A stretch of 45,527 nt of DNA from Erwinia oleae (GTDB lineage: Bacteria; Pseudomonadota; Gammaproteobacteria; Enterobacterales; Enterobacteriaceae): contig NZ_JNVB01000032.1 in the NCBI RefSeq assembly GCF_000770305.1, forward strand, positions 1 through 45,527, in the 5' to 3' direction. A model generated the notes under the pieces. That model was given only the letters and a program-made list of their open reading frames with translations, ran no database searches and was not told the origin of the DNA. Of the stretch, positions 8,390 to 17,351 are shown one piece after another. Numbering within the stretch: the stretch's first letter is position 1; every line of letters begins with the position of its first letter. The position numbers were made by a program, and so were the translations under genes.

Positions 8390-10606
8390 ATGGTTAACCG
8401 CATAACCATTCTGTCGTCTGTTGAAAGCGCCTCGCTTTTATTCTGGAAATTCAGCGGGAAAGAAGACCTTTCCCGGCCTTTCCGCTTTAAAGTCGATTTG
8501 CTGAGTGAAGACTTTACTCTCGACCGGCAGGCCATGCTGGGGCAGAACATGGTGGTGATTGCCCCTGGGTTGTGGGGTCATGAACGCTGTTTCTCCGGCA
8601 AAGTCACCGCCGTTTCCCTGCGTTCAGAAGAACTGGACGGCGCCCGCTACGCTGTTTATCAGGTCATTCTTGAGCCCGACTTCTGGCCCATGATGCGCGA
8701 CCGCAACTTCCGTATTTTCCAGCAGCAGCGCGTTCCGGATATCGTCAGAACGCTTTTCTCTGAATATAACGTCAAGATCGAAGACAGGCTCACCCGTAGC
8801 TATCGGCTGTGGGACTACTGCGTACAGTACGCGGAAAGCAGCTTTCACTTTATTAGCCGGCTGCTGGAGCTGGAAGGCATCAGCTATATGTTCCGTCATG
8901 ATAAAGACGGGCACACCCTGGTGTTAATGGATGATTATTCTCATGCGGAGGCGTTTGTCGGCTATGAGACGATCCCCTGGCATACGCAGGCCAGCGGCGG
9001 TGCGGTGAACGAAGAAGGCATCAGTCAGATGATGCCGCGCCACGTAGTGACGCCCGGCCTCTACAGCACCGACGATTACGATTTCCGTAAACCCAATGCC
9101 TGGATGCTACAGGCGTTACAGAATCCGGTCTCGCCCACGCCGGGGAAAATTGACGTTTACGACTGGCCGGGGCGCTTTGTAGAACATGGCGAAGGGGAAT
9201 CCTACGCACGCATTCGCCAGCAGGCCTGGCAGGCAGAACAACAGCAAACGCAGGGAACGGCCACGGCGACCGGCGTTGCACCGGGGCATCGTTTTACCCT
9301 GACAAATTCGCCCAACCCCGCCGACAACGCAGCCTGGCTCGTCACAGGCGCGCGTTATGCTTTCGAAGAAAATCAGTATGCCTCCGGCGATGCCGGCACC
9401 GCGCAGCACCGCATCCACTTTACCGTGATCCCTGCCGCAACGCCGTTTCGGCCGAAAACGGTCACTGACTGGCCGCGTACTTATGGACCGCAAACAGCCC
9501 GCGTGGTGGGGCCGGCAGGGGAATCGATTTGGACGGACAAATATGGCCGCGTGAAGGTGAAATTTCACTGGGACCGTGAAAGCCGTGGAGATGAAAACAG
9601 CTCATGCTGGGTACGAGTTTCCAGCGCATGGGCAGGCCAGGGCTACGGCGGCGTGCAGATCCCGCGCGTCGGAGACGAAGTGGTGGTGGACTTTATTAAC
9701 GGCGAGCCGGACAGGCCGATCATTATCGGGCGTGTCTATAACGAAGCCAGTATGCCGCCCTGGGCGCTTCCGGCAGCGGCGACGCAAATGGGCTTTATGA
9801 GCCGCTCGAAAGATGGCTCGCCGAATAATGCCAACGCGCTACGTTTCGAGGACAAGGCCGGTGAAGAACAGCTCTGGCTTCACGCCGAACGCAACATGGA
9901 CACCGAGGTTGAAAATGACGAAACCCATGACGTCGGCAGCAATCGCACCAAAATCGTTGGTAAGGATGAAACCAGCCATATCAAGCAAAACCGTACACGC
10001 ACGGTCGATGGCAACGAAACCGTCACCGTGGGTCAGGATCGTAGTAAAACCATTAACGGCAACGAAACCACCACGGTACAGCAAAATCGTACTGAAAGCG
10101 TAAAGGGCAATGAAACCCTTACCGTGGAGCAGAACCGTGATGAAACCATTACCGGCAACCATACGACAACGGTAAAAAGCAACAATAACGGCCGCGTCGA
10201 GGGTAACCAGACATTGGCGGTGGTGCAGGATCGTACCCGCACCGTGCAGGGCAATGAAAAGGTCAGCGTGCAGCAAAACCGCACCGTGCTGGTTACCGGC
10301 AACCAGAAACTGGGCGTGACCGGTAACCGCGATGTCACCGTCAGCAGTAGCGAAGCGCATACGGTGGCGCAAAAACAGGAAGTCAACATTGGCGCCGGGC
10401 GTACGCTGAGCATCACCGGCGGCGATACCCGTTTCACGCAGGGCAGCGTGGCGGACAGCGCAACCGACACCTTCCATATTAACGTCGGGGAAAGCGGTAT
10501 TATGATCGGCAACGGCAGCGTTGAAATCACCGCAGGCGGATCGACCATCACCATTAACGCAGCAGGCGTAATGGTAAACGGTAAGAAAATCGAGCTTAAC
10601 GCCTGA
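8390..10606 (+). CDS. vgrG: Type VI secretion spike protein VgrG (TssI)
   Basis: This 738-aa protein forms the trimeric T6SS spike that sits on the Hcp tube and carries effectors into target cells. Residues about 1-370 are the gp27-like base (FWKFSGKEDLSRPFRFKVDLL). Residues about 375-470 are the gp5 OB-fold (SIWTDKYGRVKVKFHWD, VGDEVVVDFINGEPDRPIII). From about 490 to 670 runs the needle-like beta-helix, made of short repeats of the type NRTxTVxGNETxTV. It ends with a DUF2345-like stretch (GGSTITINAAGVMVNGKKI) typical of the tip that binds PAAR. GGAAGGAAT precedes ATG 8390. It heads the operon with the PAAR-Rhs effector; no tss genes are in the window, so this is an orphan vgrG island. Confidence 0.97.
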   Translation: MVNRITILSSVESASLLFWKFSGKEDLSRPFRFKVDLLSEDFTLDRQAMLGQNMVVIAPGLWGHERCFSGKVTAVSLRSEELDGARYAVYQVILEPDFWPMMRDRNFRIFQQQRVPDIVRTLFSEYNVKIEDRLTRSYRLWDYCVQYAESSFHFISRLLELEGISYMFRHDKDGHTLVLMDDYSHAEAFVGYETIPWHTQASGGAVNEEGISQMMPRHVVTPGLYSTDDYDFRKPNAWMLQALQNPVSPTPGKIDVYDWPGRFVEHGEGESYARIRQQAWQAEQQQTQGTATATGVAPGHRFTLTNSPNPADNAAWLVTGARYAFEENQYASGDAGTAQHRIHFTVIPAATPFRPKTVTDWPRTYGPQTARVVGPAGESIWTDKYGRVKVKFHWDRESRGDENSSCWVRVSSAWAGQGYGGVQIPRVGDEVVVDFINGEPDRPIIIGRVYNEASMPPWALPAAATQMGFMSRSKDGSPNNANALRFEDKAGEEQLWLHAERNMDTEVENDETHDVGSNRTKIVGKDETSHIKQNRTRTVDGNETVTVGQDRSKTINGNETTTVQQNRTESVKGNETLTVEQNRDETITGNHTTTVKSNNNGRVEGNQTLAVVQDRTRTVQGNEKVSVQQNRTVLVTGNQKLGVTGNRDVTVSSSEAHTVAQKQEVNIGAGRTLSITGGDTRFTQGSVADSATDTFHINVGESGIMIGNGSVEITAGGSTITINAAGVMVNGKKIELNA
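9937..10350 (+). repeat. Internal tandem repeats of vgrG encoding the beta-helix needle
   Basis: About ten degenerate repeats of 14-16 codons rich in Asn, Thr, Gly and Val (cores such as GNETVTVGQDRSKTI, GNETTTVQQNRTES and GNETLTVEQNRDETI). Each is expected to form one rung of the VgrG spike. The DNA repeats could allow length change by recombination. Confidence 0.7.
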
Positions 10607-10618
10607 CAGGGAGAGTGA

Positions 10619-12172
10619 ATGAACGCCGCGAAAAACCCTACCGAAAAAGTGATGAGCGAGCTGGAGCTGAGCTGGCTGGATGCCAGCGAAGAGGCGGCAG
10701 ATAGTCGGCTGTTTATCTGGCGCGTTCCGGCAGGAGGCGAATCTCTGCTGGATGGTTTTCTCGCGCTGCAACAGCATCCGGAAGGTCGCACGCTGCCGGA
10801 TCTCTTTCTGGGGCTGACGACACCGTTCGAAACAGGCTACGGCTACAGCGAAGCGCTTGGACGTGAATTTGTCGAGCACTATGAAGCCACGCCAGATGTC
10901 GCTGGCTGGCCTGCCGAAAGCTACCTGCCCTGTTATTCTCCCGGACAGCTGAGCAGATTATTACAGTGCTTCGCGGAACAATTTACCGACGATCTGCGCT
11001 ATCTGGTGCTGGTTCTCAAGCCTTCTGCCGTAAGCGATGAACATGCGCTGATGCGCTGGCTGAATGGCTGGCTGACGCAGGGCGAACCTGCACCGCGATT
11101 GCTGCTGATCGACACGCTCGAACAACCGGTGTGGCAGCCTCTGTATGAGGCACACACCCGCCAGGTGCGGCTGATTGTGGATGACATTGACGGGATGAAG
11201 GTGATGCATCAAACCGCGCAGCAGCAGACCGATCCCAACCCTGACCGTTTGCTGTTCCGCCGTTACCTGGCAGACGCCATGCTACTGTTGGAGAAAGGCA
11301 GCGCCGGACAGGTTGCCGCACGCGGCGGCCTGGCGCTGGCCATCGCCCGACAGCGCGGCTGGCCCGATCAGCAGGCGATGATGCACAATCTGATCGCCGG
11401 TGGCTGGCTGAAAGGTAATGACCACGCGCAAGCGGTAGAGCACTACCGGCAGGCACAAAATATCTCTGGCGACATCACCGAGCCGGCCGTTAAAGGCCAG
11501 CTGCGCACACAAAGTACATTTGGCGAGGCGGGAGCGTGGTTCGCGAAGAAAGATTATATACAGGCTGCGAAAGCCTATCGCCAGGCGGCGCGTGAAGCGC
11601 AAACTATCCCGCATGCGGTGTTTGAAATCGAAGGCTGGCGGATGTCCGGCTTTTCGCTCTGGCTGGCAGGACACAGACCGAAGGCAATGGAAGAGTATGC
11701 GCGCGCTATTCAGGCGGCAGAAAGCGTGCCGCCGTCGGAGCGCGGACAGACGACGCTGCCGCTGGTGTTTCAGGATCTGTTACGCGCTTATGACAAACGC
11801 CGCACCGAGGCGCTTGAAGCCTGCGCCGCGCGCTGGCAAAAGGACAGGCAGCGGCTGATCGCAGAGGCAGAAGCCCGTTTGCCGGTACGGCCTGACAGCG
11901 CTCAGGTGCAGCAGACAGAACATCACCTGCAACTGTCTCTCGAAGCGGCCTTTATTGCCATCCGTGAAGAACGCGAGAAGCTTATTCAACACGGCGATGA
12001 GAGTTTCCATCGCACTATTCAACTGGCACGCAAAACCTTGCACCCGCACTGGAACGGCCTGCCGGATATCGCCCATCCCTTTGATGCGCCCCCGGGTGAA
12101 TGGCAAAGCCTGCCCGCGTGGGGAACGACTGACGCATCGTTATTCGATAATGCAGGAAGCAATACGCTATGA
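10619..12172 (+). CDS. TPR-like protein of the VgrG-Rhs operon, candidate effector adaptor
   Basis: This 517-aa soluble protein lies between vgrG and the rhs effector, 12 bp after vgrG, with CAGGGAGAG as ribosome site. I do not recognise a named family. Residues about 20-190 resemble a DUF4123-like adaptor region in style (SRLFIWRVPAGGESLLDGF, LLLIDTLEQPVWQPLYE), but this is uncertain. Residues about 245-390 contain helical pairs that look like tetratricopeptide repeats (AVEHYRQAQNISGD, AKKDYIQAAKAYRQAA, AMEEYARAIQAAESVP). A charged helical C-terminus follows (430-480). Rhs effectors usually need a chaperone (EagR/DUF1795) to load on VgrG. None is present, so this protein probably fills that role; this is inference from position. 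Confidence 0.75.
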   Translation: MNAAKNPTEKVMSELELSWLDASEEAADSRLFIWRVPAGGESLLDGFLALQQHPEGRTLPDLFLGLTTPFETGYGYSEALGREFVEHYEATPDVAGWPAESYLPCYSPGQLSRLLQCFAEQFTDDLRYLVLVLKPSAVSDEHALMRWLNGWLTQGEPAPRLLLIDTLEQPVWQPLYEAHTRQVRLIVDDIDGMKVMHQTAQQQTDPNPDRLLFRRYLADAMLLLEKGSAGQVAARGGLALAIARQRGWPDQQAMMHNLIAGGWLKGNDHAQAVEHYRQAQNISGDITEPAVKGQLRTQSTFGEAGAWFAKKDYIQAAKAYRQAAREAQTIPHAVFEIEGWRMSGFSLWLAGHRPKAMEEYARAIQAAESVPPSERGQTTLPLVFQDLLRAYDKRRTEALEACAARWQKDRQRLIAEAEARLPVRPDSAQVQQTEHHLQLSLEAAFIAIREEREKLIQHGDESFHRTIQLARKTLHPHWNGLPDIAHPFDAPPGEWQSLPAWGTTDASLFDNAGSNTL

Positions 12173-12297
12173 AGAGTCGCATTATTATTATTATCGTTGT
12201 CACGCTGCTCGCGCTGCTGTTCCTGAGTTTCTCCGATGGCGAACTTGCCACCGAAGTGCGGACATTCCTGCGCGCGCTGCTGCGTGCGATGTTCTGA
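12169..12297 (+). CDS. 42-aa single-span membrane microprotein in the Rhs operon
   Basis: A short gene with its ATG at 12169 overlapping the stop of the TPR-protein gene (ATGA), so it should be translated by re-initiation. It ends at 12297, 10 bases before the rhs start. The product begins MKSRIIIIIVVTLLALLFL, an obvious membrane helix (residues 4-22), followed by SFSDGEL and an amphipathic, arginine-containing helix ending RALLRAMF. GGAAG lies about 10 bases upstream. No family recognised. Position between adaptor and effector suggests a role in effector handling or in protecting membranes, but this is inference. Confidence 0.65.
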   Translation: MKSRIIIIIVVTLLALLFLSFSDGELATEVRTFLRALLRAMF

Positions 12298-12307
12298 GGC
12301 GGCAGCG

Positions 12308-15300
12308 ATGCACTCCGGCGCTCACTTCGATCCACAGCTCGGGCTGGATATTCACACGTATCCATGGCCGTTGCCCACGCCCCATATCGGCATTGTCTTC
12401 GACGTGTTCGATTATTTGCCGCTGATTGGCACCACGGTGCACGTCAATGGCATCAGGCGCGCCAGCGCCGGCACGGGCGGAATGGCGGTGCATATTCCGG
12501 TAGGCGGGATGTGGATCCCGCCGCTGCGAGCGCCGGGCGGCCCGCAAATCGAAGACGAACTGTTTATGGGCAGCAAAACCGTCTCCGTCGACGGCGAACC
12601 CTTTTCGCGCATCGGGATGCCGGTGCTGAGCTGCAATATTCTCGGCATGATCCCGCCGTTTCGATTGAAACGCGTTGCCAAACCGAAGCCGCTCTCGCTG
12701 ACCCTGCCGCTGACCTTTAACCTGGCTATCCCGAACAATGTGATCGTGGGCGGCCCGCCAACCATTAACCTGATGGCGCTGCTAATGCGCGCCGGGTTAA
12801 GCGGTCTTGGCAAGGGGCTGAAAAAGCTAAAAAAAACGCCGCAGTGGCGCCTGTTCATGCGCCGATTTCGGCAGATTCGCAAAAAACTGTTCCGCAATAT
12901 GGACCCCGGATTCCTGAAGTGTCGGGTGCTGCGCGCCGAGCCGGTGGATATTCGCGACGGCAGCGTCAGCCTTGAACATCAGGATTTCCTGCTGCCCGGC
13001 CGCCTGCCGCTGGCATGGAACCGCACCTACTCCTCCGCCGACCTTGATGTTGAAGGGCTGTGCGGTTACGGCTGGTCGACGCCCGCTGACATCCGCCTTG
13101 AGGTGATGGCCGATGAGCAGATCGCCCTCCTCACCCAGCCGGAAGGCATGACGCTGTTCGCCACGCTGCCGCAGTTGGACGGGCGGGAGCACGCCATTTC
13201 AGGGCTGCCGGACGGTAGCCGACTGTGGCGTGAGACCCGTGATGGCAATACGGCCTGGCGCGTGGAACAGGAGAGTGGCTCGCAGATCTGTTTCAGCGGC
13301 AAACAGGGTGGGCTGAAGGTGCAGGCGCTTGTCGATCGTAACGGCAACGGCTGGCGATTCGACTGGAACGGCAGCGAACTGGCGTGCCTGCGCGAGTTTA
13401 CGCATGAAGGCGTGACCGGACGCGAGATCCTCGTTACGCAGCAGGGGAACCGCCTGCATGCCCTGCGTCTGCATAATACGACAGACGGCGAGATCACGCC
13501 GCTGACCCGCTATGAATATGATGCTGACGGACAGCTCAGTGCGGAAACAGATGCGCTGTCGCATCCGCGACGTTTTTATTATCAGCAGCGCCATATGGTC
13601 AGCCATATCGATCGCAACGGGCAGGGCTTTCACTATCAGTACAACGAGGCCTGGCAGGTGGTGCATGCCTGGGGCGACGGCGGCGTGTGGGACTACCACT
13701 TTGCCTTGCACGACCTGCTCGGTGAAGTGGAAATCACCGACTCGCTGGGTCATATCTCGCGCATTACCTTTGATGAAAATGGCCTGCCGGTATCGGAAAT
13801 CGATCCGATGGGCGGCAACACGGTATTCCGTTACGATGACTTTGGCCGCACGGTTGAAGTGACCGCGCCGGACGGCAGTACGCACCGCTGGGACTACGAT
13901 GAACAGGGGCGCATGATCGCCGAATATCAGCCCGACGGCAGCGTCATTCGCGGCACCTGGGACGACGCGGGCGAACTGGTGTCAGTGACCGATCAGAAAG
14001 GCGCGAACTGGCGCTCGGAATATGATGCGCGCGGCAATCTGCTGGCAGGTATCGACCCGACCGGCGTGGCCGCCCGCTACGGCTACGACCGCTTCGGCCA
14101 GCTCAGCGACGCAGAGGTGCCCGGTTCACCGCAGGCGCAGTATGCGTACGATCGCTTTGGCTTTCTCGCGGCCGCCATCCATGCTGGCGCGGGCACAACA
14201 CGCTTCCAACATTCGGCACGCGGCACGCTACTGGCGCGGCTGGACCCCGGCGGCGGCGTCACCCGCTACTACCGGGACGTCAAAGATCGCCTGGTAGCGA
14301 CCGTCGACCCCGCGGGCAGCGAAATGCGCATCGCCTGGGATCGGGAAGACCAGCCGCTGAACGTTACCGACGAGCAGGGCCGCGTCACCCGCTTCCGCTA
14401 TTCCGGCACCGGCATGCTTACCGCCTGTGAGACGCCCGACGGCGCGACGCTGGGTTATGAGTACGACCCGGAAGATCGCCTGCTGGCGGTGATCAACCAG
14501 AACGGCCAGCGCTGGCAACTGACCCGCGATGCGCTGGGCCGGGTGACGACAGAGCGCGACTATTATGGTCAGGCAACACATTACGGGTGGGACAGGGGCA
14601 GCCGCCTGATCCGCCGCGAAGACCCGCTGGGACGCGAAGTGCGCTACGGCTATGACAAAGCCGGACGACTGCGCGAGCGGCGCAGTGGCGATACGTTGCA
14701 GGCCACGTATCACTACGATCCCTGCGGACGGATGGTGCTGTGCGAGAACCCGTGGCGTCGGCTGACCTGGCGCTACGACGAGGCGGGTCGCGTACTCACG
14801 GAGGAGCAGGACGGCTTCCAGCTTCGCTATGGCTACGATGCGCGCGGGCTGACAGTCGGCCGTGACAGCGACAGTGGTCACCGGGTGCGCTACGGTTACG
14901 ATGAGCATGACCGACGGGACAGCGTGCAGCTTAACGACGATGTGCCGATACGTTTTACTTACGACGACGCCGGACGCCGTACCGGCGAGCAGCTTTCCGA
15001 CGCGGTGACGCGCAGCTTCAGCTACGATCGGCTGGGACGACTGACCGGCCAGCAGGTGCTGGAGAATGATTTACCGCTGTTCAGCAGCGGCTTCGTTTAT
15101 GACCGCGCCGGCAACCTGACGTTGCGCGAGGACAGCCTGTGGGGCGACGATCGCTATGCTTACGATCCGATCGGTCGTCTGACCGCCCATACCGCGCCCG
15201 ATGGCGTGGTGCGCCGTTTCGTGCAGGACGCGACGGGCAGCCATCTGCAAACGGAAACCCGCGGGATGAACGACAGCGCGGACGGCTGGTTCCGAGAGGG

Positions 15301-16378
15301 TATTCATCACGGCGTGCGCTACGTGTTTGACCGCGCCGGGGAGCTGCGCCAGCGCCGTGACGTACAGAACGGCGGCGAAAAAGAGGATTTTGTCTGGGAC
15401 GACAACCGCCAGCTGGTGGCCGTGCGCAAAGGCGACTGCCTGGTGCGCTATGGCTACGACGGACTGGGGCGACGCGTATTCAAACAGACCGCCACGGAAA
15501 CGCGCTGGTTTTACTGGCAGGACGACGCGCTGGCGGGCGAAACGGTCACCGCCACCGGCGCGCCGCTGGCAGCGCTGAGCCTGTTCGACACCGGCGGCAG
15601 GCTGGCGCGGCAGAAAGCCCAGGCGGCGCTGTTCGGCGGCATGCGCGAATATATCTGTTACCCCGGCGGCTTCCGGCCGCTGGCGCTGCTGACGCAGGAC
15701 GCGGGCGAAAAGCAGAGCTGGCACTATCACTGCGACCCGAGCGGCGCACCGGTGCGGCTGACCTCGCCGGCGGGTGAAATCGTCTGGTCAGAGAAAACCG
15801 GCGTCTGGGGCGAAAAAGGCGCGGCTCACGCCAGCCGCATCGACAATCCGCTGCGCTTCCAGGGGCAGTATTTTGACGCCGAAACCGGCCTGCACTATAA
15901 CCGGTACCGGTACTATGATCCGGCCATAGCGGGCTATATCAGTCAGGATCCGATTGGGCTGGCGGGTGGGTTGAATGTTTATGCTTATGGGCCGAATCCG
16001 TTGGGTTGGGTTGATCCGCTGGGGTTGAGTGAGGAAGTAATAGGCAGTGAGAATAATCCATTCCACTCCTCGCGGGCTGCTCGCAGGGAGGCTATGAGAC
16101 AAGCTGGAATACCAACCAGTCAGCAACCAGTGAGCCAGTCAGTAAATAGTTCGGGACGGGAATATTTATATGAAATGTCAGCACCGGGAGGTGGCACTGG
16201 TTTTTCTTCTGTGCAAGAACAAACGATGGATGTTAGTCATCCAGATAAGCCACACTGGGAAGCTGGCCGTGTAAAAATTGATGACGCAGGGAACATTCGT
16301 ATAAACAAATATGGACGTCCTCAATTACGCAACGGTAAAGGTAAAGCGTACTATCGGAAAACCGGAGGTAAATGTTAA
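12308..16378 (+). CDS. rhs: PAAR-Rhs type VI effector with C-terminal toxin tip (CT1)
   Basis: The 1356-aa polymorphic toxin starts at ATG 12308 (GAGGCGG just upstream). Residues about 1-150 are a PAAR-like N-terminus that caps VgrG (FDYLPLIGTTVHVNG, FSRIGMPVLSCNILG). Residues about 205-280 are a DUF6531-like region. From about 390 to 1090 runs the YD/RHS repeat shell (many GYDxxGRL motifs). The core ends with [20 protein letters not shown] and the autocleavage-type motif DPLGL at residues 1236-1240. Core and tip differ sharply: the last 116 residues are AT-rich and variable. The tip contains REAMRQAGIPTSQQP, then HPDKPHWEAGRVK and NKYGRPQL, motifs I recall from other polymorphic toxin ends; a nuclease is likely but unproven. 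Its stop overlaps the immunity gene. Confidence 0.95.
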   Translation: MHSGAHFDPQLGLDIHTYPWPLPTPHIGIVFDVFDYLPLIGTTVHVNGIRRASAGTGGMAVHIPVGGMWIPPLRAPGGPQIEDELFMGSKTVSVDGEPFSRIGMPVLSCNILGMIPPFRLKRVAKPKPLSLTLPLTFNLAIPNNVIVGGPPTINLMALLMRAGLSGLGKGLKKLKKTPQWRLFMRRFRQIRKKLFRNMDPGFLKCRVLRAEPVDIRDGSVSLEHQDFLLPGRLPLAWNRTYSSADLDVEGLCGYGWSTPADIRLEVMADEQIALLTQPEGMTLFATLPQLDGREHAISGLPDGSRLWRETRDGNTAWRVEQESGSQICFSGKQGGLKVQALVDRNGNGWRFDWNGSELACLREFTHEGVTGREILVTQQGNRLHALRLHNTTDGEITPLTRYEYDADGQLSAETDALSHPRRFYYQQRHMVSHIDRNGQGFHYQYNEAWQVVHAWGDGGVWDYHFALHDLLGEVEITDSLGHISRITFDENGLPVSEIDPMGGNTVFRYDDFGRTVEVTAPDGSTHRWDYDEQGRMIAEYQPDGSVIRGTWDDAGELVSVTDQKGANWRSEYDARGNLLAGIDPTGVAARYGYDRFGQLSDAEVPGSPQAQYAYDRFGFLAAAIHAGAGTTRFQHSARGTLLARLDPGGGVTRYYRDVKDRLVATVDPAGSEMRIAWDREDQPLNVTDEQGRVTRFRYSGTGMLTACETPDGATLGYEYDPEDRLLAVINQNGQRWQLTRDALGRVTTERDYYGQATHYGWDRGSRLIRREDPLGREVRYGYDKAGRLRERRSGDTLQATYHYDPCGRMVLCENPWRRLTWRYDEAGRVLTEEQDGFQLRYGYDARGLTVGRDSDSGHRVRYGYDEHDRRDSVQLNDDVPIRFTYDDAGRRTGEQLSDAVTRSFSYDRLGRLTGQQVLENDLPLFSSGFVYDRAGNLTLREDSLWGDDRYAYDPIGRLTAHTAPDGVVRRFVQDATGSHLQTETRGMNDSADGWFREGIHHGVRYVFDRAGELRQRRDVQNGGEKEDFVWDDNRQLVAVRKGDCLVRYGYDGLGRRVFKQTATETRWFYWQDDALAGETVTATGAPLAALSLFDTGGRLARQKAQAALFGGMREYICYPGGFRPLALLTQDAGEKQSWHYHCDPSGAPVRLTSPAGEIVWSEKTGVWGEKGAAHASRIDNPLRFQGQYFDAETGLHYNRYRYYDPAIAGYISQDPIGLAGGLNVYAYGPNPLGWVDPLGLSEEVIGSENNPFHSSRAARREAMRQAGIPTSQQPVSQSVNSSGREYLYEMSAPGGGTGFSSVQEQTMDVSHPDKPHWEAGRVKIDDAGNIRINKYGRPQLRNGKGKAYYRKTGGKC

Positions 16379-16836
16379 TGACAATTTCCACATATAAAAA
16401 ATCACTTCTATTCAGAAAAGCTCAAGGAAAGGTTCATCATGATAATTACAAAAATAAAATAAATTATTTTCTTGGTGAATATATAGATGATAATTATTTT
16501 TTGGGTCTGGAGGAGACGGACAAAATTATCGATCACTTACGTGCTCTTGACCAAGGTGAAAAAAAAATTATTGTAATAGATACCATCTCTGAGTTGGTGG
16601 ATATTCTTAAAGAGAAAACTGGCAATCTCCCCTTCTATTTACTAATTGATGAAGAATGGAAATTCTGCGGCGCGTATAAAGTAATCAGCAATGTAAAATA
16701 CAATTATAGTTTTGATTTTGACAAATATGCCAGTGATGAAATAAGAATTATTTCATTAGACTTCACTTTTCAGATCAAAATTGATTATGATTCTGCTGAC
16801 ATAAATTTTATATATATTGAATATGAATTTAAATAG
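16378..16836 (+). CDS. Immunity protein for Rhs toxin tip 1 (Imm1)
   Basis: This 152-aa, acidic, AT-rich gene overlaps the rhs stop by one base (TAATG). GGAGGT at 16364-16369 is placed 8 bases before ATG 16378; the ATG at 16372 is too close to it. No named family recognised; the C-terminal half is rich in beta-strand-forming residues and acidic pairs (EIRIISLDFTFQIKIDYDSA). By position it neutralises CT1, as is general for rhs-linked small genes. The last 245 bases are copied, in damaged form, at 18681-18926. Confidence 0.8.
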   Translation: MTISTYKKSLLFRKAQGKVHHDNYKNKINYFLGEYIDDNYFLGLEETDKIIDHLRALDQGEKKIIVIDTISELVDILKEKTGNLPFYLLIDEEWKFCGAYKVISNVKYNYSFDFDKYASDEIRIISLDFTFQIKIDYDSADINFIYIEYEFK

Positions 16837-17351
16837 CTGTGGTAGATACCGATGGATTTTTGCCAAATCATAGCGCGCTGCAATCTGCTGACATGTATCG
16901 ACTCAACCAGTATCGCCGCCCGCTACGGCTACAACGGGCCGTTTTACTGGCAGCGCAGGCTGGCGCGGCAGAAAGCCCGGGCGGCGCTGTTCAGCGGCAT
17001 GCGCGAATATATCTGTTACCCCGGCGGCTTCCGGCCGCTGGCGCTGCTGACGCAGGACGCGGGCGAAAAGCAGAGCTGGCACTATCACTGCGACCCGAAC
17101 GGCGCACCGGTGCGGCTGACCTCGCCGACGGGTGAAATCGTCTGGTCAGAGAAAACCGGCGTCTGGGGCGAGAAAGGCGCGATTCACGCCAGCCGCATCG
17201 ACAACCCGCTGCGCTTCCAGGGGCAATATTTTGACGCCGAAACCGGCCTGCACTATAACCGGTACCGGTACTATGATCCGGCCATAGCGGGCTATATCAG
17301 TCAGGATCCGATTGGGCTGGCGGGTGGGTTGAATGTTTACCAGTATGCGCC
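16592..17351 (+). repeat. Duplicated segment, copy 1: imm1 tail plus rhs core end
   Basis: This segment is repeated at 18681-19439. It covers the last 245 bases of imm1, the following 115-bp spacer, and about 400 bp of rhs core up to CAGTATGCGCC. The two copies differ by scattered substitutions and three single-base indels by eye. The rhs part is also nearly identical to the end of the main rhs core (about 15600-15990), so the core exists three times. Confidence 0.9.

Noticed and set aside
9937-10350. CRISPR-like regular repeats
   Set aside because: The repeats are degenerate, in frame, and encode the VgrG beta-helix; there are no constant repeats with unique spacers and no cas genes.
9839-10879. 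Long minus-strand frame (346 codons) over the vgrG repeats
   Set aside because: It is opposite the VgrG repeat region and the next gene start; its composition follows the repeats and it has no family resemblance.
10619-12172. EagR/DUF1795 chaperone
   Set aside because: The protein is far too long and has TPR-like helices; no DUF1795 features are visible.
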